Positions 44,698 through 54,465 of a DNA stretch of 64,000 nucleotides are shown here, piece after piece. This DNA is from Lentilitoribacter sp. Alg239-R112. GTDB lineage: Bacteria > Pseudomonadota > Alphaproteobacteria > Rhizobiales > Rhizobiaceae. Under the pieces are notes generated by a model. It was not told the DNA's origin, made no database searches, and saw only the letters and a list, made by a program, of their open reading frames with translations. The stretch covers positions 806,001-870,000 of the forward strand of contig NZ_LS999833.1 in the NCBI RefSeq assembly GCF_900537175.1, in the 5' to 3' direction. The translations under genes were made by a program, and so were the position numbers. Numbering within the stretch: the first letter of the stretch is position 1; each line of letters begins with the position of its first letter.

Positions 44698-47615
44698 GCA
44701 ATAAGGGTAAGGCTTTAAAAGGCTCTCTGGCTGCCAATGGCCATGCCTTTTTACTAGTTCTAATTTTGGTACTATTCTCAATTATTACTGTACCAAATCA
44801 AGTTCTTGCCTATGATCCAGTTCAAATCACCTCTGAAGATAGGGCTATTAATTTAACGAGTGCTGTTGAGATATTTCCGCAGCAGGGGGCTGCTTTTCAA
44901 GTTTCCACAGCCCCCGGCACTGATGGTATTGTCCGCCGGATTGAAGTACGTGCAACTGGCGAGCAACATGCAGGGAACTGGGCCGTATTTGTGCTCGCAA
45001 ATGGTACGAGTGAACAGATTGATCGGTTAATTGTCGCGCCACATTATCGCATTGTAAATGCAGGAATTATTTGGCCTGACTTAGGCTCGAAACGTATTAA
45101 CAGCATTACACCCAGCGAAGGTTTTGCTCTTGACCGGGAACAAAGTGATGATGCCGATATTTTCCGAATTACGCTTAATCCGGGAACCGTTGTTACGTTT
45201 GTCGTTGAACTCACCAGTGATAATTTGCCGCAAATGTATCTTTGGGAACCAGGAGCATACAAAGATACAGTCAACTCATTCACCTTATATAAGGGAATTT
45301 TGATCGGTATAGCAGGCTTGCTGGCTGTATTTCTTACAAATCTTTTTATCGTTCGATGGACAGCTATGTTGCCCGCAACTGCAATGCTGGCATGGACAGT
45401 TTTGACCTATATCAGTGTTGATTTTGGCTTTCTGCCTGAACTTTTGAGCATTGGACCAGAAGAGCTTCAATATTGGCGTGCTGGCGCTGAGGTTTTACTT
45501 GCAGGCAGTTTAATTATTTTCCTCTTCACTTACCTGAGCCTTCATAACTGGCATACAAATTTGTCATATTTAACTCTTGTGTGGCTCTTGGGTCTTGCGG
45601 GTTTATTTTCGATAATCTTAATCGATGCTGCTGTTGCTTCTGGCATTGCACGTATTTCGTTAGCGACTACAGTTGTGCTTGGTGTCTTTGTTATTGGTTT
45701 TCTTGCTTACCATAAATATGATCGCGCAGTTATGCTCATCCCAACATGGCTTTTACTCCTATGTTGGTTACTCGCTGCCGGTATGACGATTACAGGTCAG
45801 TATGATAATGACATTTTACAACCAGCTCTCGGCGGGGGCATGGTCCTTGTCGTATTACTCCTAAGTTTCACTGTGATGCAGCATGTTTTTACAAGCGGCA
45901 TATACCAACAGGGTTTATTTTCAGATGCAGAACGTCAATCGCTTGCCCTTACAGGATCCGGCGATATAGTTTGGGATTGGGATGTCGCAAGAGATCGTCT
46001 GACAACAAACCCTGACATATCAAAACCCCTCGGGCTTGCGCCAAACAGCCTCCACGGTTCATTGCGAAACTGGCTTCCCTTGATGCATCCAAATGATCGC
46101 GATTCCTTTAGCACAACACTGGATATCATGCTTGAGGTCAAGAAAGGTCGCATTCATCAGGAGTTTCGTATTCGCGCCTCAGACAATCATTACCATTGGT
46201 TTTCATTAAAAGCGCGCCCAGTGATAGGTGCTAATGGTGAAATCCTTCGCTGCGTGGGAACCATTCAAGACATTACGGAACAAAAAATTATCGAGGCACG
46301 CCTTCTGAAAAATGCTGTTACAGACAGTTTGACGGGGCTTCCAAATGAAGAGCTCTTTCTGGATAGGCTTCAAACGCATCTTGTGATGGGAAATCGCGAC
46401 AGTAACCTTCTACCGACCGTTTTAATAATTGATCTGGATAGCTTTAAACAGGTCAATAAGGCTATTGGTATGGCCGCTGGTGATACAATCATGCTGGCGT
46501 TAACAAGGCGCATCAGGCGACTACTCAAAGAAGAAGATCTGATGGCGAGAATGAGTGGAGATCAATTTGGCGTAATCTTAATGTCTGAATCTGATCCAAA
46601 AAACATAGCCGAGCTTGCAGATGCAATCAGCCAAGCGGTTAAAGCCCCAATAGATTTTGCAAAAAAAGCGTTCAGTGTCACCGCTTCAATAGGCATGTTC
46701 ACAGTTGTGAATACAAATGCATCGGCGACGGAAATATTGGCAGATGCTGAACTTGCAATGCTACATGCAAAACGTTTTGGTGGTGACCGTATTGAACCAT
46801 TTAAACCTGCTTACAGGTCAACCGGTCTTAGCTTCCTCAGCCTGCAAGAGAACATGAAAAATGCGATTGCCCGCGGTGAGATAACTGTCGTTTATCAACC
46901 CATCGTGAAATTGGACAGCTTGGAGATTAGTGGCTTTGAGGCTCTTCTAAGATGGGAAGACCCTAAAAAAGGCATTATTCCACCTTCTGAATTTATTCCG
47001 CTCGCAGAAAAAAATAGCTATATATTTGAACTTGGTCTCCTAGCACTAAAAACTGCTGTTGAAGATATGTCTAGCTGGCACTCAATTTTGGGGGACCTAC
47101 CAATTTTTATGTCCATCAATTTATCAGCGGCCCAGTTAATGAAGACAGATCTGTTTGACGATATTCAAGCGGAAATTAGTCGTTCAAAATGCGCTGCCTC
47201 AAAATTTAAGTTTGAGCTAACCGAAACGGTTGTGATGGGTAACCCAGATATCGCTGCGGCGACCTTCGAGAAAATCAGACAGGCAGGTATGGGACTTTCC
47301 CTTGATGATTTTGGTACAGGCTATTCATCAATGTCATATCTGACACAATTCCCGTTTGACGTGTTGAAAATAGATCGTAACATCATTGTGGGCAAAAGTG
47401 AAAAACACAGCAAGATGCGAAAATCAATCGTTAATCTCGCTAAAGACCTAGATCTACAAATTGTTGCAGAAGGTGTTGAAACAACAAGTGATGTTGAGGA
47501 GCTTTCAGCGCTTGGGTGTGATTATGGCCAAAGTTACCTGCTCGGAAAACCAGGCAGCTCCGACGAAACGCTCAAACTACTACGCGAACGTTTTTCATCA
47601 AATGTAAAAAGCTAA
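44682..47615 (+). CDS. 7TM-PAS-GGDEF-EAL cyclic-di-GMP protein with degenerate cyclase site
   Basis: A 977-residue inner-membrane protein. A signal-like helix (22-43) leads to a periplasmic sensory domain (about 45-200), then about seven helices (200-402) as in 7TMR-DISM sensors. A PAS domain (about 415-535), GGDEF (about 545-705) and EAL (about 715-970) follow. The GGDEF signature reads SGDQF at 625-629, losing the catalytic Glu, so cyclase activity is doubtful. The EAL domain keeps FEALLRW, ELTETVVMGN, DDFGTGYSS, KIDR and AEGVET. It is therefore most likely a c-di-GMP phosphodiesterase controlled by an extracytoplasmic cue. Confidence 0.88.
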   Translation: MTPFFCNKGKALKGSLAANGHAFLLVLILVLFSIITVPNQVLAYDPVQITSEDRAINLTSAVEIFPQQGAAFQVSTAPGTDGIVRRIEVRATGEQHAGNWAVFVLANGTSEQIDRLIVAPHYRIVNAGIIWPDLGSKRINSITPSEGFALDREQSDDADIFRITLNPGTVVTFVVELTSDNLPQMYLWEPGAYKDTVNSFTLYKGILIGIAGLLAVFLTNLFIVRWTAMLPATAMLAWTVLTYISVDFGFLPELLSIGPEELQYWRAGAEVLLAGSLIIFLFTYLSLHNWHTNLSYLTLVWLLGLAGLFSIILIDAAVASGIARISLATTVVLGVFVIGFLAYHKYDRAVMLIPTWLLLLCWLLAAGMTITGQYDNDILQPALGGGMVLVVLLLSFTVMQHVFTSGIYQQGLFSDAERQSLALTGSGDIVWDWDVARDRLTTNPDISKPLGLAPNSLHGSLRNWLPLMHPNDRDSFSTTLDIMLEVKKGRIHQEFRIRASDNHYHWFSLKARPVIGANGEILRCVGTIQDITEQKIIEARLLKNAVTDSLTGLPNEELFLDRLQTHLVMGNRDSNLLPTVLIIDLDSFKQVNKAIGMAAGDTIMLALTRRIRRLLKEEDLMARMSGDQFGVILMSESDPKNIAELADAISQAVKAPIDFAKKAFSVTASIGMFTVVNTNASATEILADAELAMLHAKRFGGDRIEPFKPAYRSTGLSFLSLQENMKNAIARGEITVVYQPIVKLDSLEISGFEALLRWEDPKKGIIPPSEFIPLAEKNSYIFELGLLALKTAVEDMSSWHSILGDLPIFMSINLSAAQLMKTDLFDDIQAEISRSKCAASKFKFELTETVVMGNPDIAAATFEKIRQAGMGLSLDDFGTGYSSMSYLTQFPFDVLKIDRNIIVGKSEKHSKMRKSIVNLAKDLDLQIVAEGVETTSDVEELSALGCDYGQSYLLGKPGSSDETLKLLRERFSSNVKS

Positions 47616-47622
47616 ACCAGAC

Positions 47623-48228
47623 CTATGCACGACCGCTGAAGCTTGACAATTGAGCAGCCTCTACACCCATGGCTGAGAGCGTGTTCGTATAAATTTTATC
47701 GATATCAGGGTCAAATACGGCTTCTTCATTTAGCGGGCAACTAAGCCAGCTATTTGCTTCGATTTCTTCTTCAAGCTGCCCTGGCGACCAACCCGCATAA
47801 CCTAGACAAAGCACAGCTTTTTTTGGACCGACACCAGCTGCGATAGCCGTCAAAACATCTAGCGTTGCGGTAACGGCCAGCCCGGCAGATAGATGCATAG
47901 ACGAGGAATTGGTATAATCATCTGAGTGAAGTACAAACCCACGCCCACTATCAACTGGACCACCAATATGAACTGGCAACAGATCGCTAACACCTTCTGG
48001 TAAAATGACGCCAGGTTTAGCTTCGACCTGAAGCTTCTGCATGAATTCCGAAAACAGAATATCAGACTGTTTATTCAATACAAACCCCATCGCACCGTCA
48101 TCTGAATGAGAACAAATCAATATAACACTTTGTGCAAACGGCGTATCATAAAGTCCGGGCATAGCAATAAGGAGGTTATTCTCTAGATAACCACCCCCAC
48201 GCTGTAATATATCGTTTGATCTATCCAT
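47623..48228 (-). CDS. YqgE/AlgH (DUF179) family protein
   Basis: A 201-residue protein. The ATG at 48228 (MDRSNDILQRGG) is chosen over an earlier in-frame codon at 48279 because an AGG lies 10 bases upstream and conservation starts there. Family motifs are LIAMPGLYDTPFAQSVILICSHSDDGAMGFVLNK, HIGGPVDSGRGFVLHS and LCLGYAGWSPGQLEEEI. Function is not established in the family. It converges on the c-di-GMP gene and is divergent from the DsbD-N-like gene. Confidence 0.9.
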   Translation of the reverse strand: MDRSNDILQRGGGYLENNLLIAMPGLYDTPFAQSVILICSHSDDGAMGFVLNKQSDILFSEFMQKLQVEAKPGVILPEGVSDLLPVHIGGPVDSGRGFVLHSDDYTNSSSMHLSAGLAVTATLDVLTAIAAGVGPKKAVLCLGYAGWSPGQLEEEIEANSWLSCPLNEEAVFDPDIDKIYTNTLSAMGVEAAQLSSFSGRA

Positions 48229-48385
48229 ATTTGATAACCTAGCAGACTTTATTTTCCACGCAAACTGTTCACAAAACAAGAACTATTCTCTGAACTTTTG
48301 ATAAGGATATACAAATTATAATCTCACAAGCTAGTCAATTCTATTTGATTGGTATTATTAACAAGCGTGGTTTACGGTAAAGGGT

Positions 48386-49219
48386 ATGAAACGTATTAAG
48401 TCATATTTCACATTCATTCTTCTTGCGCTGTGTCTTCCAACTCTTCCCAGTTTGGCAGCAAGTACCGATTGGTTCGAGACAGACGGCGCTAAGCTTCGAT
48501 TTATTTCGGAAACTATTCCAAATAGTAATGACATAATTGATGCTGTGTTGCAGATCGAGCTTGAACCCGGTTGGAAAACCTATTGGAGGGAACCAGGTTC
48601 TTCGGGAATTCCTCCCAGTATTGACTTTTCCCAAAGTAAAAACATCAAAGAAGCACGCGTGCTTTTCCCCACACCCGTTATGATTGACGATGGGTATTCA
48701 CGATATGCGGGTTATAAAAAATCCGTTGCTTTGCCAATTGAAATTAAAAGCAATGGTGAGAATCTGCATCTAATTTCAGATATTTTTATTGGTGTTTGCA
48801 GCCATATATGCGTCCCTTTTTCTGCCAAAATCGATCTCGACTTATCTAATTTGCAGACAAATGCAGCGGAAAAAGAAGTCATCGAACTGGCTCGCATAGG
48901 GCTTCCGCTTAAACAAGGCGATGATCTCAAACTTAATAAAGCAAGCTTTAATAACGTGGAAAATTCGATTGATTTGAATATAGAACTTCCAAGCTTTTAT
49001 CCCAAATCATTCAAACCAGAAGTATTTTTGCATGGGCCGTCAAAATTATCGTTGTCCCAACCCCAACTTATAGAGATCAATGAGACTCAAGCCAAATTTA
49101 AAACAAAGCTCTTCAAAAAACTAAAAGTAGATGAGACCCTATCTGGAGAGATGTATGTTTTAATAAAGCTCGGACAAAGATCTGTAGAAACCTCTATAAA
49201 TCTGGACACGCTAAATTAA
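48386..49219 (+). CDS. Secreted DsbD N-domain-like protein
   Basis: A 277-residue periplasmic protein. The signal peptide (about 1-25) ends at SLAA. The body matches the DsbD N-terminal domain family (PF11412-like): LEPGWKTYWREPGSSGIPPSIDF, FPTPVMIDDGYSRYAGYKKSVALPIEI and the cysteine pair GVCSHICVPF. Full DsbD carries a membrane electron-transfer domain and a thioredoxin domain after this part; neither is present here. It may accept electrons from a separately encoded CcdA/ScsB-type partner, or work in copper or cytochrome maturation. The neighbouring peroxiredoxin fits a thiol-redox context. Confidence 0.8.
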   Translation: MKRIKSYFTFILLALCLPTLPSLAASTDWFETDGAKLRFISETIPNSNDIIDAVLQIELEPGWKTYWREPGSSGIPPSIDFSQSKNIKEARVLFPTPVMIDDGYSRYAGYKKSVALPIEIKSNGENLHLISDIFIGVCSHICVPFSAKIDLDLSNLQTNAAEKEVIELARIGLPLKQGDDLKLNKASFNNVENSIDLNIELPSFYPKSFKPEVFLHGPSKLSLSQPQLIEINETQAKFKTKLFKKLKVDETLSGEMYVLIKLGQRSVETSINLDTLN

Positions 49220-49318
49220 AGTTTCTAACATCCAAACCTACACCGCTCTGGTCATATAACTAGATTATGCGAACAAGCTCCACTATCTTCGTTAAATAAA
49301 ATTTATAAGGAAATATGT

Positions 49319-49804
49319 ATGTCAATTTCAATTGGTGATTCTCTCCCAACAGCTGTTTTTAAAGAGAAAACGCCCGATGGATTATCCGAAGTCAGTGTAA
49401 ATGACATCTTTGACGGCAAGAAAATTGTTCTTTTTGCAGTACCAGGCGCGTTTACCCCTACTTGTCATTTAAATCACCTCCCCGGCTACCTTGAACATCA
49501 CGATGCGATCAAAGCCAAAGGCGTTGACGACATTGCTGTTGTCTCCGTCAACGATGCTTTTGTTATGGGTTCATGGGCAGATGTTACCGGCGGGGCAGAT
49601 AAAATACGTTATCTATCAGACTGGGACGCGAGCTTTACCAAAGCAATTGGTTTGGAAACTGATCTTTCTGCAGGAACATTGGGCATTCGTTCCAAGCGCT
49701 ATTCCATGATCGTTGAAAATGGCAAAGTTACTGCGCTCAATGTCGAAGATGTGCCAAGCGAAGCAGTTAGTTCGGGCGCAGTAAAACTGCTCGAGCAACT
49801 TTAA
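49319..49804 (+). CDS. Peroxiredoxin (Prx5 type)
   Basis: A 161-residue thiol peroxidase. AAGGAAAT precedes the ATG. The peroxidatic Cys is in VPGAFTPTCHLNHLPGY (about residue 49), with the conserved Thr and later Arg in GIRSKRYSMIV. It resembles the Prx5 group that uses glutathione/glutaredoxin or thioredoxin to reduce H2O2 and alkyl hydroperoxides. No second resolving cysteine is seen, so it is a 1-Cys type. It converges on rnhA with one base between the stop codons. Confidence 0.9.
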   Translation: MSISIGDSLPTAVFKEKTPDGLSEVSVNDIFDGKKIVLFAVPGAFTPTCHLNHLPGYLEHHDAIKAKGVDDIAVVSVNDAFVMGSWADVTGGADKIRYLSDWDASFTKAIGLETDLSAGTLGIRSKRYSMIVENGKVTALNVEDVPSEAVSSGAVKLLEQL

Positions 49805-49805
49805 A

Positions 49806-50246
49806 TTACGATTTTTTAAACGGCTCCATTCCGGCACGAGCGAGCTCATCAGCACGTTCATTGTCGGGATGGCCTGCATGCCCCTTGACCCAATGCCATG
49901 TCACATCATGGTGACTACGCGCCTCATCTAACGCTTGCCAAAGCTCTACGTTTTTTACTGGTTTCTTGGCAGCTGTGCGCCAATTATTTTTCTTCCAACC
50001 ATCAATCCATTTCAAAATTCCATCGCGCACATATACAGAATCTGTATATAGATCAATTTTGCAGGTTTGCTTCAAAGCATTCAATGATTCGATTGCAGCG
50101 GTTAATTCCATCCTGTTATTGGTGGTGTTGGCCTCGCCACCTTTTAATTCTTTTTGATTATCTTGATAACGAAGGATCGCACCCCAACCACCTGGTCCCG
50201 GATTACCGGAACAGGCGCCGTCTGTATAAATTTCGATATGTTTCAT
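49806..50246 (-). CDS. rnhA: Ribonuclease HI
   Basis: A 146-residue enzyme cleaving RNA in RNA-DNA hybrids. All four catalytic acidic residues are present: Asp in [17 protein letters not shown], Glu in [11 protein letters not shown], Asp in [12 protein letters not shown], Asp in [11 protein letters not shown]. The basic protrusion is present ([16 protein letters not shown]). It is the last gene of the cta-ispH-thrB run, starting three bases after thrB. Confidence 0.96.
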   Translation of the reverse strand: MKHIEIYTDGACSGNPGPGGWGAILRYQDNQKELKGGEANTTNNRMELTAAIESLNALKQTCKIDLYTDSVYVRDGILKWIDGWKKNNWRTAAKKPVKNVELWQALDEARSHHDVTWHWVKGHAGHPDNERADELARAGMEPFKKS

Positions 50247-50249
50247 GAA

Positions 50250-51212
50250 TTAATTCAACCCGTACTCAGATGGGCTCTTGATACTTTGGTGAAAACGCAG
50301 CCGACGCAGATATTCAAGCGGATCTTTTTTTACAACAAAGGCACCATCGGGAACATTGATCCAATCGTAAAGGCGGGTGAGGAAGAACCTCATGGCAGAC
50401 CCGCGAGCGAGCAACGGCATCGCATCACGCTCTGCTGGCTCCAACTTGCGTATGCTTTCATACCCTTTGAAAAAAGCCATAGCTTTGGTCATATTGAAAG
50501 AACCATCAACCTCAAAACACCATGCATTTATGCAGATGGAAATGTCATAGGAAAATGTATCGTTACAAGCAAAATAAAAGTCTATCAGGCCAGACAGGTC
50601 ATCGCCGATAAAAAAGACATTATCGGGAAAGAGATCTGCATGGATAACTCCACTTGGTAGCCCCCTTGGCCAATTATTTTCCAACTCATCAAGCTGTCCG
50701 TCTATTTCTGCAACCAAGCCCTTTTGAACCGTATCGGCTTTATCTCGTGCCTGATTCCAAAGAGGTCGCCAATCTGAAAGCTCAAGCCCGTTTTTTCGCT
50801 TTATCGGGAAGTCCTGCCCTTTGAGATGGAAACTTGCAATGGCTGCACCTAGTTCACGGCAATGCTTGGCTTGGGGTTTTCTGAGCCACATGCCTTCTAA
50901 AAAGGTAATAATTGCGGCTGGGCGACCAGCTAACTCTGATAAGATCTCCCCATCTTTTCTATGAACAGGCAGTGGGCAGCTCACATCGCGCGCCGCTAAA
51001 TGTTCCATCAATCCCAAGAAAAACGGTAAATCATCCTTATTGACCCGCTTTTCATAGAGGGTGAGAATAAAGGTGCCTTCTGTTGTACGTAACAGATAGT
51101 TAGAATTTTCAACGCCTTCGGCAATCCCTTTGTAGGAGAGTAACGTTCCGATATCATATTTTTTGAGGCAATCCGCCAACTCAACTTCATTAATATCTGT
51201 ATAAACTGCCAT
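50250..51212 (-). CDS. thrB: Homoserine kinase (ThrB, APH-fold type)
   Basis: A 320-residue kinase of the aminoglycoside-phosphotransferase fold, the class of ThrB found in rhizobia and pseudomonads rather than the GHMP type. The N-lobe has [14 protein letters not shown] and FILTLYEKR, and the catalytic loop is [13 protein letters not shown] with the Mg ligand in [11 protein letters not shown]. It phosphorylates homoserine ahead of threonine synthase, encoded at 41941. Its start lies one base after the ispH stop, and it is followed by rnhA, a conserved rhizobial trio. Confidence 0.93.
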   Translation of the reverse strand: MAVYTDINEVELADCLKKYDIGTLLSYKGIAEGVENSNYLLRTTEGTFILTLYEKRVNKDDLPFFLGLMEHLAARDVSCPLPVHRKDGEILSELAGRPAAIITFLEGMWLRKPQAKHCRELGAAIASFHLKGQDFPIKRKNGLELSDWRPLWNQARDKADTVQKGLVAEIDGQLDELENNWPRGLPSGVIHADLFPDNVFFIGDDLSGLIDFYFACNDTFSYDISICINAWCFEVDGSFNMTKAMAFFKGYESIRKLEPAERDAMPLLARGSAMRFFLTRLYDWINVPDGAFVVKKDPLEYLRRLRFHQSIKSPSEYGLN

Positions 51213-51213
51213 T

Positions 51214-52209
51214 CTACTGCCCGTTCACAAAAGCCATGTCTTGAACCGTAAGTTCGACATCTCTAATCTCGCGGTTAACAAGAAAGTTCTCGGTCTCTTT
51301 GACAATTTCGGCAAGCTCAATTTTAACATCAAACCGTTCGCGGAATGCTTCGATAATCTCATCAACAATAACCTCGGGTGCTGAGGCCCCGGCCGACATG
51401 CCGAGCGTGCGTACATCTTCAAATTGATCCCAATTGATTTCTGATGCTCGTTGAACCAAAAGCGAATTCTTTGCCCCTGCTCGCTTAGCAACTTCGACAA
51501 GACGCTTGGAGTTCGACGAATTCGGCGCGCCAACTATAATGAAGAAATCACAACCTTCCGCGGCCTGTTTTACAGCTTCTTGGCGATTGGTTGTCGCGTA
51601 GCAAATCGATTCAGCAGCAGGTGCATGAATATTCGGAAAGCGCTCCTTCATCCGTTTGATCACATCTTGTGTATCATCGACCGATAGTGTGGTCTGCGTT
51701 ACAAACCCTAAAGCATTTGGATCGCTTGGCGAGAACGCGTCCACGTCCTCCACCGTTTCGATAAGTGTAACTTCACCTGCTTCCAACTGCCCCATTGTTC
51801 CAATGACTTCAGGGTGACCTTTGTGTCCAACCAAGATAACATGACGCCCCAAACGTACATGGCGCATGGCTTGTTTATGGACTTTTGACACCAGCGGGCA
51901 GGTCGCATCTAGATAAAATAAATTTCTCTCAACAGCATCTTCTGGCACGGATTTCGGTACGCCATGAGCCGAGAAAACCACCGGTTGATCGTGGTGTTCT
52001 GTCGGTATCTCATCAAGTTCTTCAACGAAGATTGCGCCAAGTTGCTCGAGCCCTTCGACAACAAAACGGTTATGCACAATTTCGTGGCGCACATAAACGG
52101 GCGCTCCATATTTTTTGAGCGCAAGCACTACAATTTGAATAGCTCTATCCACACCTGCACAAAATCCGCGCGGGCCACATAATCGAATTGTCAATTCAGA
52201 TTTTTGCAT
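51214..52209 (-). CDS. ispH: 4-hydroxy-3-methylbut-2-enyl diphosphate reductase
   Basis: A 331-residue [4Fe-4S] enzyme, last step of the MEP isoprenoid pathway. The three cluster cysteines are in [21 protein letters not shown] and [11 protein letters not shown]. The catalytic Glu region reads [10 protein letters not shown], and substrate contacts lie in [15 protein letters not shown]. The ATG at 52209 is used; the preceding codon is TTG. It supplies IPP/DMAPP, from which the farnesyl chain used by the nearby CtaB is made. Confidence 0.95.
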   Translation of the reverse strand: MQKSELTIRLCGPRGFCAGVDRAIQIVVLALKKYGAPVYVRHEIVHNRFVVEGLEQLGAIFVEELDEIPTEHHDQPVVFSAHGVPKSVPEDAVERNLFYLDATCPLVSKVHKQAMRHVRLGRHVILVGHKGHPEVIGTMGQLEAGEVTLIETVEDVDAFSPSDPNALGFVTQTTLSVDDTQDVIKRMKERFPNIHAPAAESICYATTNRQEAVKQAAEGCDFFIIVGAPNSSNSKRLVEVAKRAGAKNSLLVQRASEINWDQFEDVRTLGMSAGASAPEVIVDEIIEAFRERFDVKIELAEIVKETENFLVNREIRDVELTVQDMAFVNGQ

Positions 52210-52283
52210 CAAAGTTACATCCTATTTTCATAACCTTAGTGGGTGGCCTGCCTCACGATGTCAAGAGGAAGCAACGATGATCT

Positions 52284-53033
52284 TTAAGCTTTCAATGTCT
52301 TGCGCCGAAACAAAAATACACCAGCGATAACCAATAATGTTGCAGCAAGTCCATACCAGGTGAAAGCATATGATAGATGGTTATTGGGAAGATCAATAAG
52401 TGTCACACCACCAATTGGATAGCCGCCAGGAATATCTGACTTAACGGCATCGATGAAAAACGGTTGCACCTGATCATCTGCGATCGTTAACTCACTCATC
52501 TTCGCCATCAAAATGAGATCTTTCCAATAAAATATGTTTTTAACCGGATCATTATCAGGAACCAAACTGGATGGTTTTTCATTTAACATTTTTCGAGCAA
52601 GACCTGTGACCGACACACGACCTGTAATTTGTCCTTGCGGACGTAATTCCGGATTCTTAAGGTCAAATTCAACAAAACCACGATTGATGAACACGGTGCC
52701 ACCTTCAAAGCTCAATGGCGTATAAACATAATACCCCGTGCGGCCTTGATGCGTGGCAAAAAAATGCTGTTCTTTGGAATGATCAAAAACACCCTCAACC
52801 GTGACGGGTTGATATTCAAAAGCCTTTTCATCTTTTACATTCTCGATAATCTGATCAATCGTTACTGGTTGCGACTTAAGCCTCTCGTCTATCTGGCTAA
52901 GAAGATTTTCTTTCCATTCCAGCCGATTAACCTGCCATGTCCCCAGCACGATAAGGGTCGCAAACACTATTATCGTTAAGGTCAAAATGAGTAAGTTAGC
53001 GATAGAGAATTTTTGAATTTTCTGTTGTTCCAT
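52284..53033 (-). CDS. SURF1-family cytochrome oxidase assembly protein
   Basis: A 249-residue inner-membrane protein. The ATG at 53033 (MEQQKIQKFS) starts five bases downstream of the DUF983 stop. Two terminal transmembrane helices (about 12-33 and 225-243) flank a periplasmic domain. SURF1 motifs are LGTWQVNRLEWKENLL at the N-terminal helix border, GRTGYYVYTPLSFEGGTVFINRGFV in the middle, and NNHLSYAFTWYGLA at the C-terminal helix. It helps insert heme a into subunit I of the oxidase encoded just upstream. Confidence 0.92.
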   Translation of the reverse strand: MEQQKIQKFSIANLLILTLTIIVFATLIVLGTWQVNRLEWKENLLSQIDERLKSQPVTIDQIIENVKDEKAFEYQPVTVEGVFDHSKEQHFFATHQGRTGYYVYTPLSFEGGTVFINRGFVEFDLKNPELRPQGQITGRVSVTGLARKMLNEKPSSLVPDNDPVKNIFYWKDLILMAKMSELTIADDQVQPFFIDAVKSDIPGGYPIGGVTLIDLPNNHLSYAFTWYGLAATLLVIAGVFLFRRKTLKA

Positions 53034-53037
53034 ATAG

Positions 53038-53421
53038 TTATCCCCGATCAATTTCACCCTGAGCGGCTTTGTTTCTATATTGCAAACAAATCATTATGCC
53101 CTTTATTGCTCTTAATAGATATAGACCTAGTCCGATGGTGAGTGGGAACCATATGGCAAGGTGAAGCCATAAGGGCGGCGAATAATTTACTTCAAGCCAT
53201 AAGGCCAACCCAACGACAACAAACCCTAAACCAGTCATAACGAAAACAGCAGGTCCATCACCTGAGTCAGCAAATGCATAATCGAGCTTACAATTTAGGC
53301 ATTCTTTCTTCAGCGCAAGAAAGCCGTCAAACAACTGCCCTTGGGCGCAACGCGGGCACCTCCCTTTGAACCCGGTTGAAACAGGATCAACAGGTGCATA
53401 TCTTGCATGATCATGGCCCAT
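53038..53421 (-). CDS. DUF983 membrane protein
   Basis: A 127-residue protein. The ATG at 53421 (MGHDHARYAPVDPVSTGFKGRCPRC) is chosen because GGAAATGCG precedes it and it matches family starts. Two CxxC pairs (GRCPRCAQG and KECLNCKLD) probably bind zinc, followed by two transmembrane helices (about 58-77 and 86-106). DUF983 genes are regularly found between ctaE and surf1 in alphaproteobacteria, so a role in oxidase assembly is likely but unproven. Confidence 0.88.
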   Translation of the reverse strand: MGHDHARYAPVDPVSTGFKGRCPRCAQGQLFDGFLALKKECLNCKLDYAFADSGDGPAVFVMTGLGFVVVGLALWLEVNYSPPLWLHLAIWFPLTIGLGLYLLRAIKGIMICLQYRNKAAQGEIDRG

Positions 53422-53504
53422 CGCATTTCCGCTTAAATTACTTTCCAAATAATAAAGGGCGACCAAAAAGCCGCCCTCCAAAACTATCATAATACATTTT
53501 CCAA

Positions 53505-54374
53505 CTAGTGGATAGCAGCACCCCAAGAGGCCCAAACATATACCGCAAAGAACAGGAATAGCCAGACAACATCAACAAAATGCCAATACCAAGCAGCAGC
53601 TTCAAAGCCAAAATGCTGGTCTTCTTTAAAGTGGCCTTTAAGCGCACGGATCAGGCAGATAAGCAGGAAGATTGTTCCTACAAGCACATGAAAACCATGA
53701 AAGCCTGTCGCCATGAAGAATGTTGATCCGTAGATTGAATCTTTAAATGCAAATGGTGCAGCAGCATACTCATAAGCTTGTACGCCTGAGAATAAAAGAC
53801 CAAGAACAACTGTAGCCAAAAGACCATATATAAGGCCTTTACGATCGCCATGTAGCAATGCGTGGTGAGCCCAAGTCACGGCTGTACCAGACCAGAGCAG
53901 GATCACAGTGTTATAAAGCGGCAAATGAAGTGGGTCGAGAACCTCGATACCCGCAGGAGGCCACTGCCCCCCCGTATAAGCAACACGTGCTTCCTGTACA
54001 GCTTCAGCCGGATAAAGACTTGCATCAAAGAACGCCCAGAACCAGGCGACAAAGAACATCACTTCTGATGCTATGAACATGATCATGCCGTAGCGAAGGT
54101 GAATGGACACAACTCGTGTGTGATGCCCCTCATGCGCTTCTTTGATCGTATCAGCCCACCAGAACACCATTGTCGCCAGCACACCGGTAAGGCCGATGAA
54201 AAAGAGCCAAGGAGTAGCTAAGAACTCCAAGCCGAACAAGGCAGTTGTATCATCTGATAGATATCGCATATAGCCGATACCACCAATAGCCATGATTAAA
54301 GCGCTAGCTGAACCCAAAAACGGCCAAGGGCTCGGGTCGATGATGTGATAATCGTGATTTTTAGTTCCCGCCAT
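53505..54374 (-). CDS. ctaE: Cytochrome c oxidase subunit III
   Basis: A 289-residue inner-membrane protein with seven helices. Family motifs are YHIIDPSPWPFLGS at the N-terminus, ADTIKEAHEGHHTRVV with the conserved Glu-Ala-His loop, FIASEVMFFVAWFWAFFDASL, and HFGFEAAAWYWHFVDVVWLFLFFAVYVW at the end. It stabilises subunit I and its proton pathway in the aa3-type complex. It is part of the minus-strand cta operon. Confidence 0.96.
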   Translation of the reverse strand: MAGTKNHDYHIIDPSPWPFLGSASALIMAIGGIGYMRYLSDDTTALFGLEFLATPWLFFIGLTGVLATMVFWWADTIKEAHEGHHTRVVSIHLRYGMIMFIASEVMFFVAWFWAFFDASLYPAEAVQEARVAYTGGQWPPAGIEVLDPLHLPLYNTVILLWSGTAVTWAHHALLHGDRKGLIYGLLATVVLGLLFSGVQAYEYAAAPFAFKDSIYGSTFFMATGFHGFHVLVGTIFLLICLIRALKGHFKEDQHFGFEAAAWYWHFVDVVWLFLFFAVYVWASWGAAIH

Positions 54375-54465
54375 AAGAATTACCCCTCAATGGTCTTATC
54401 TACGCCACAAGCGCAGGTCATAATCGCAAAATTCGTATAAAACGAATATGTTAATTGTTCATATC

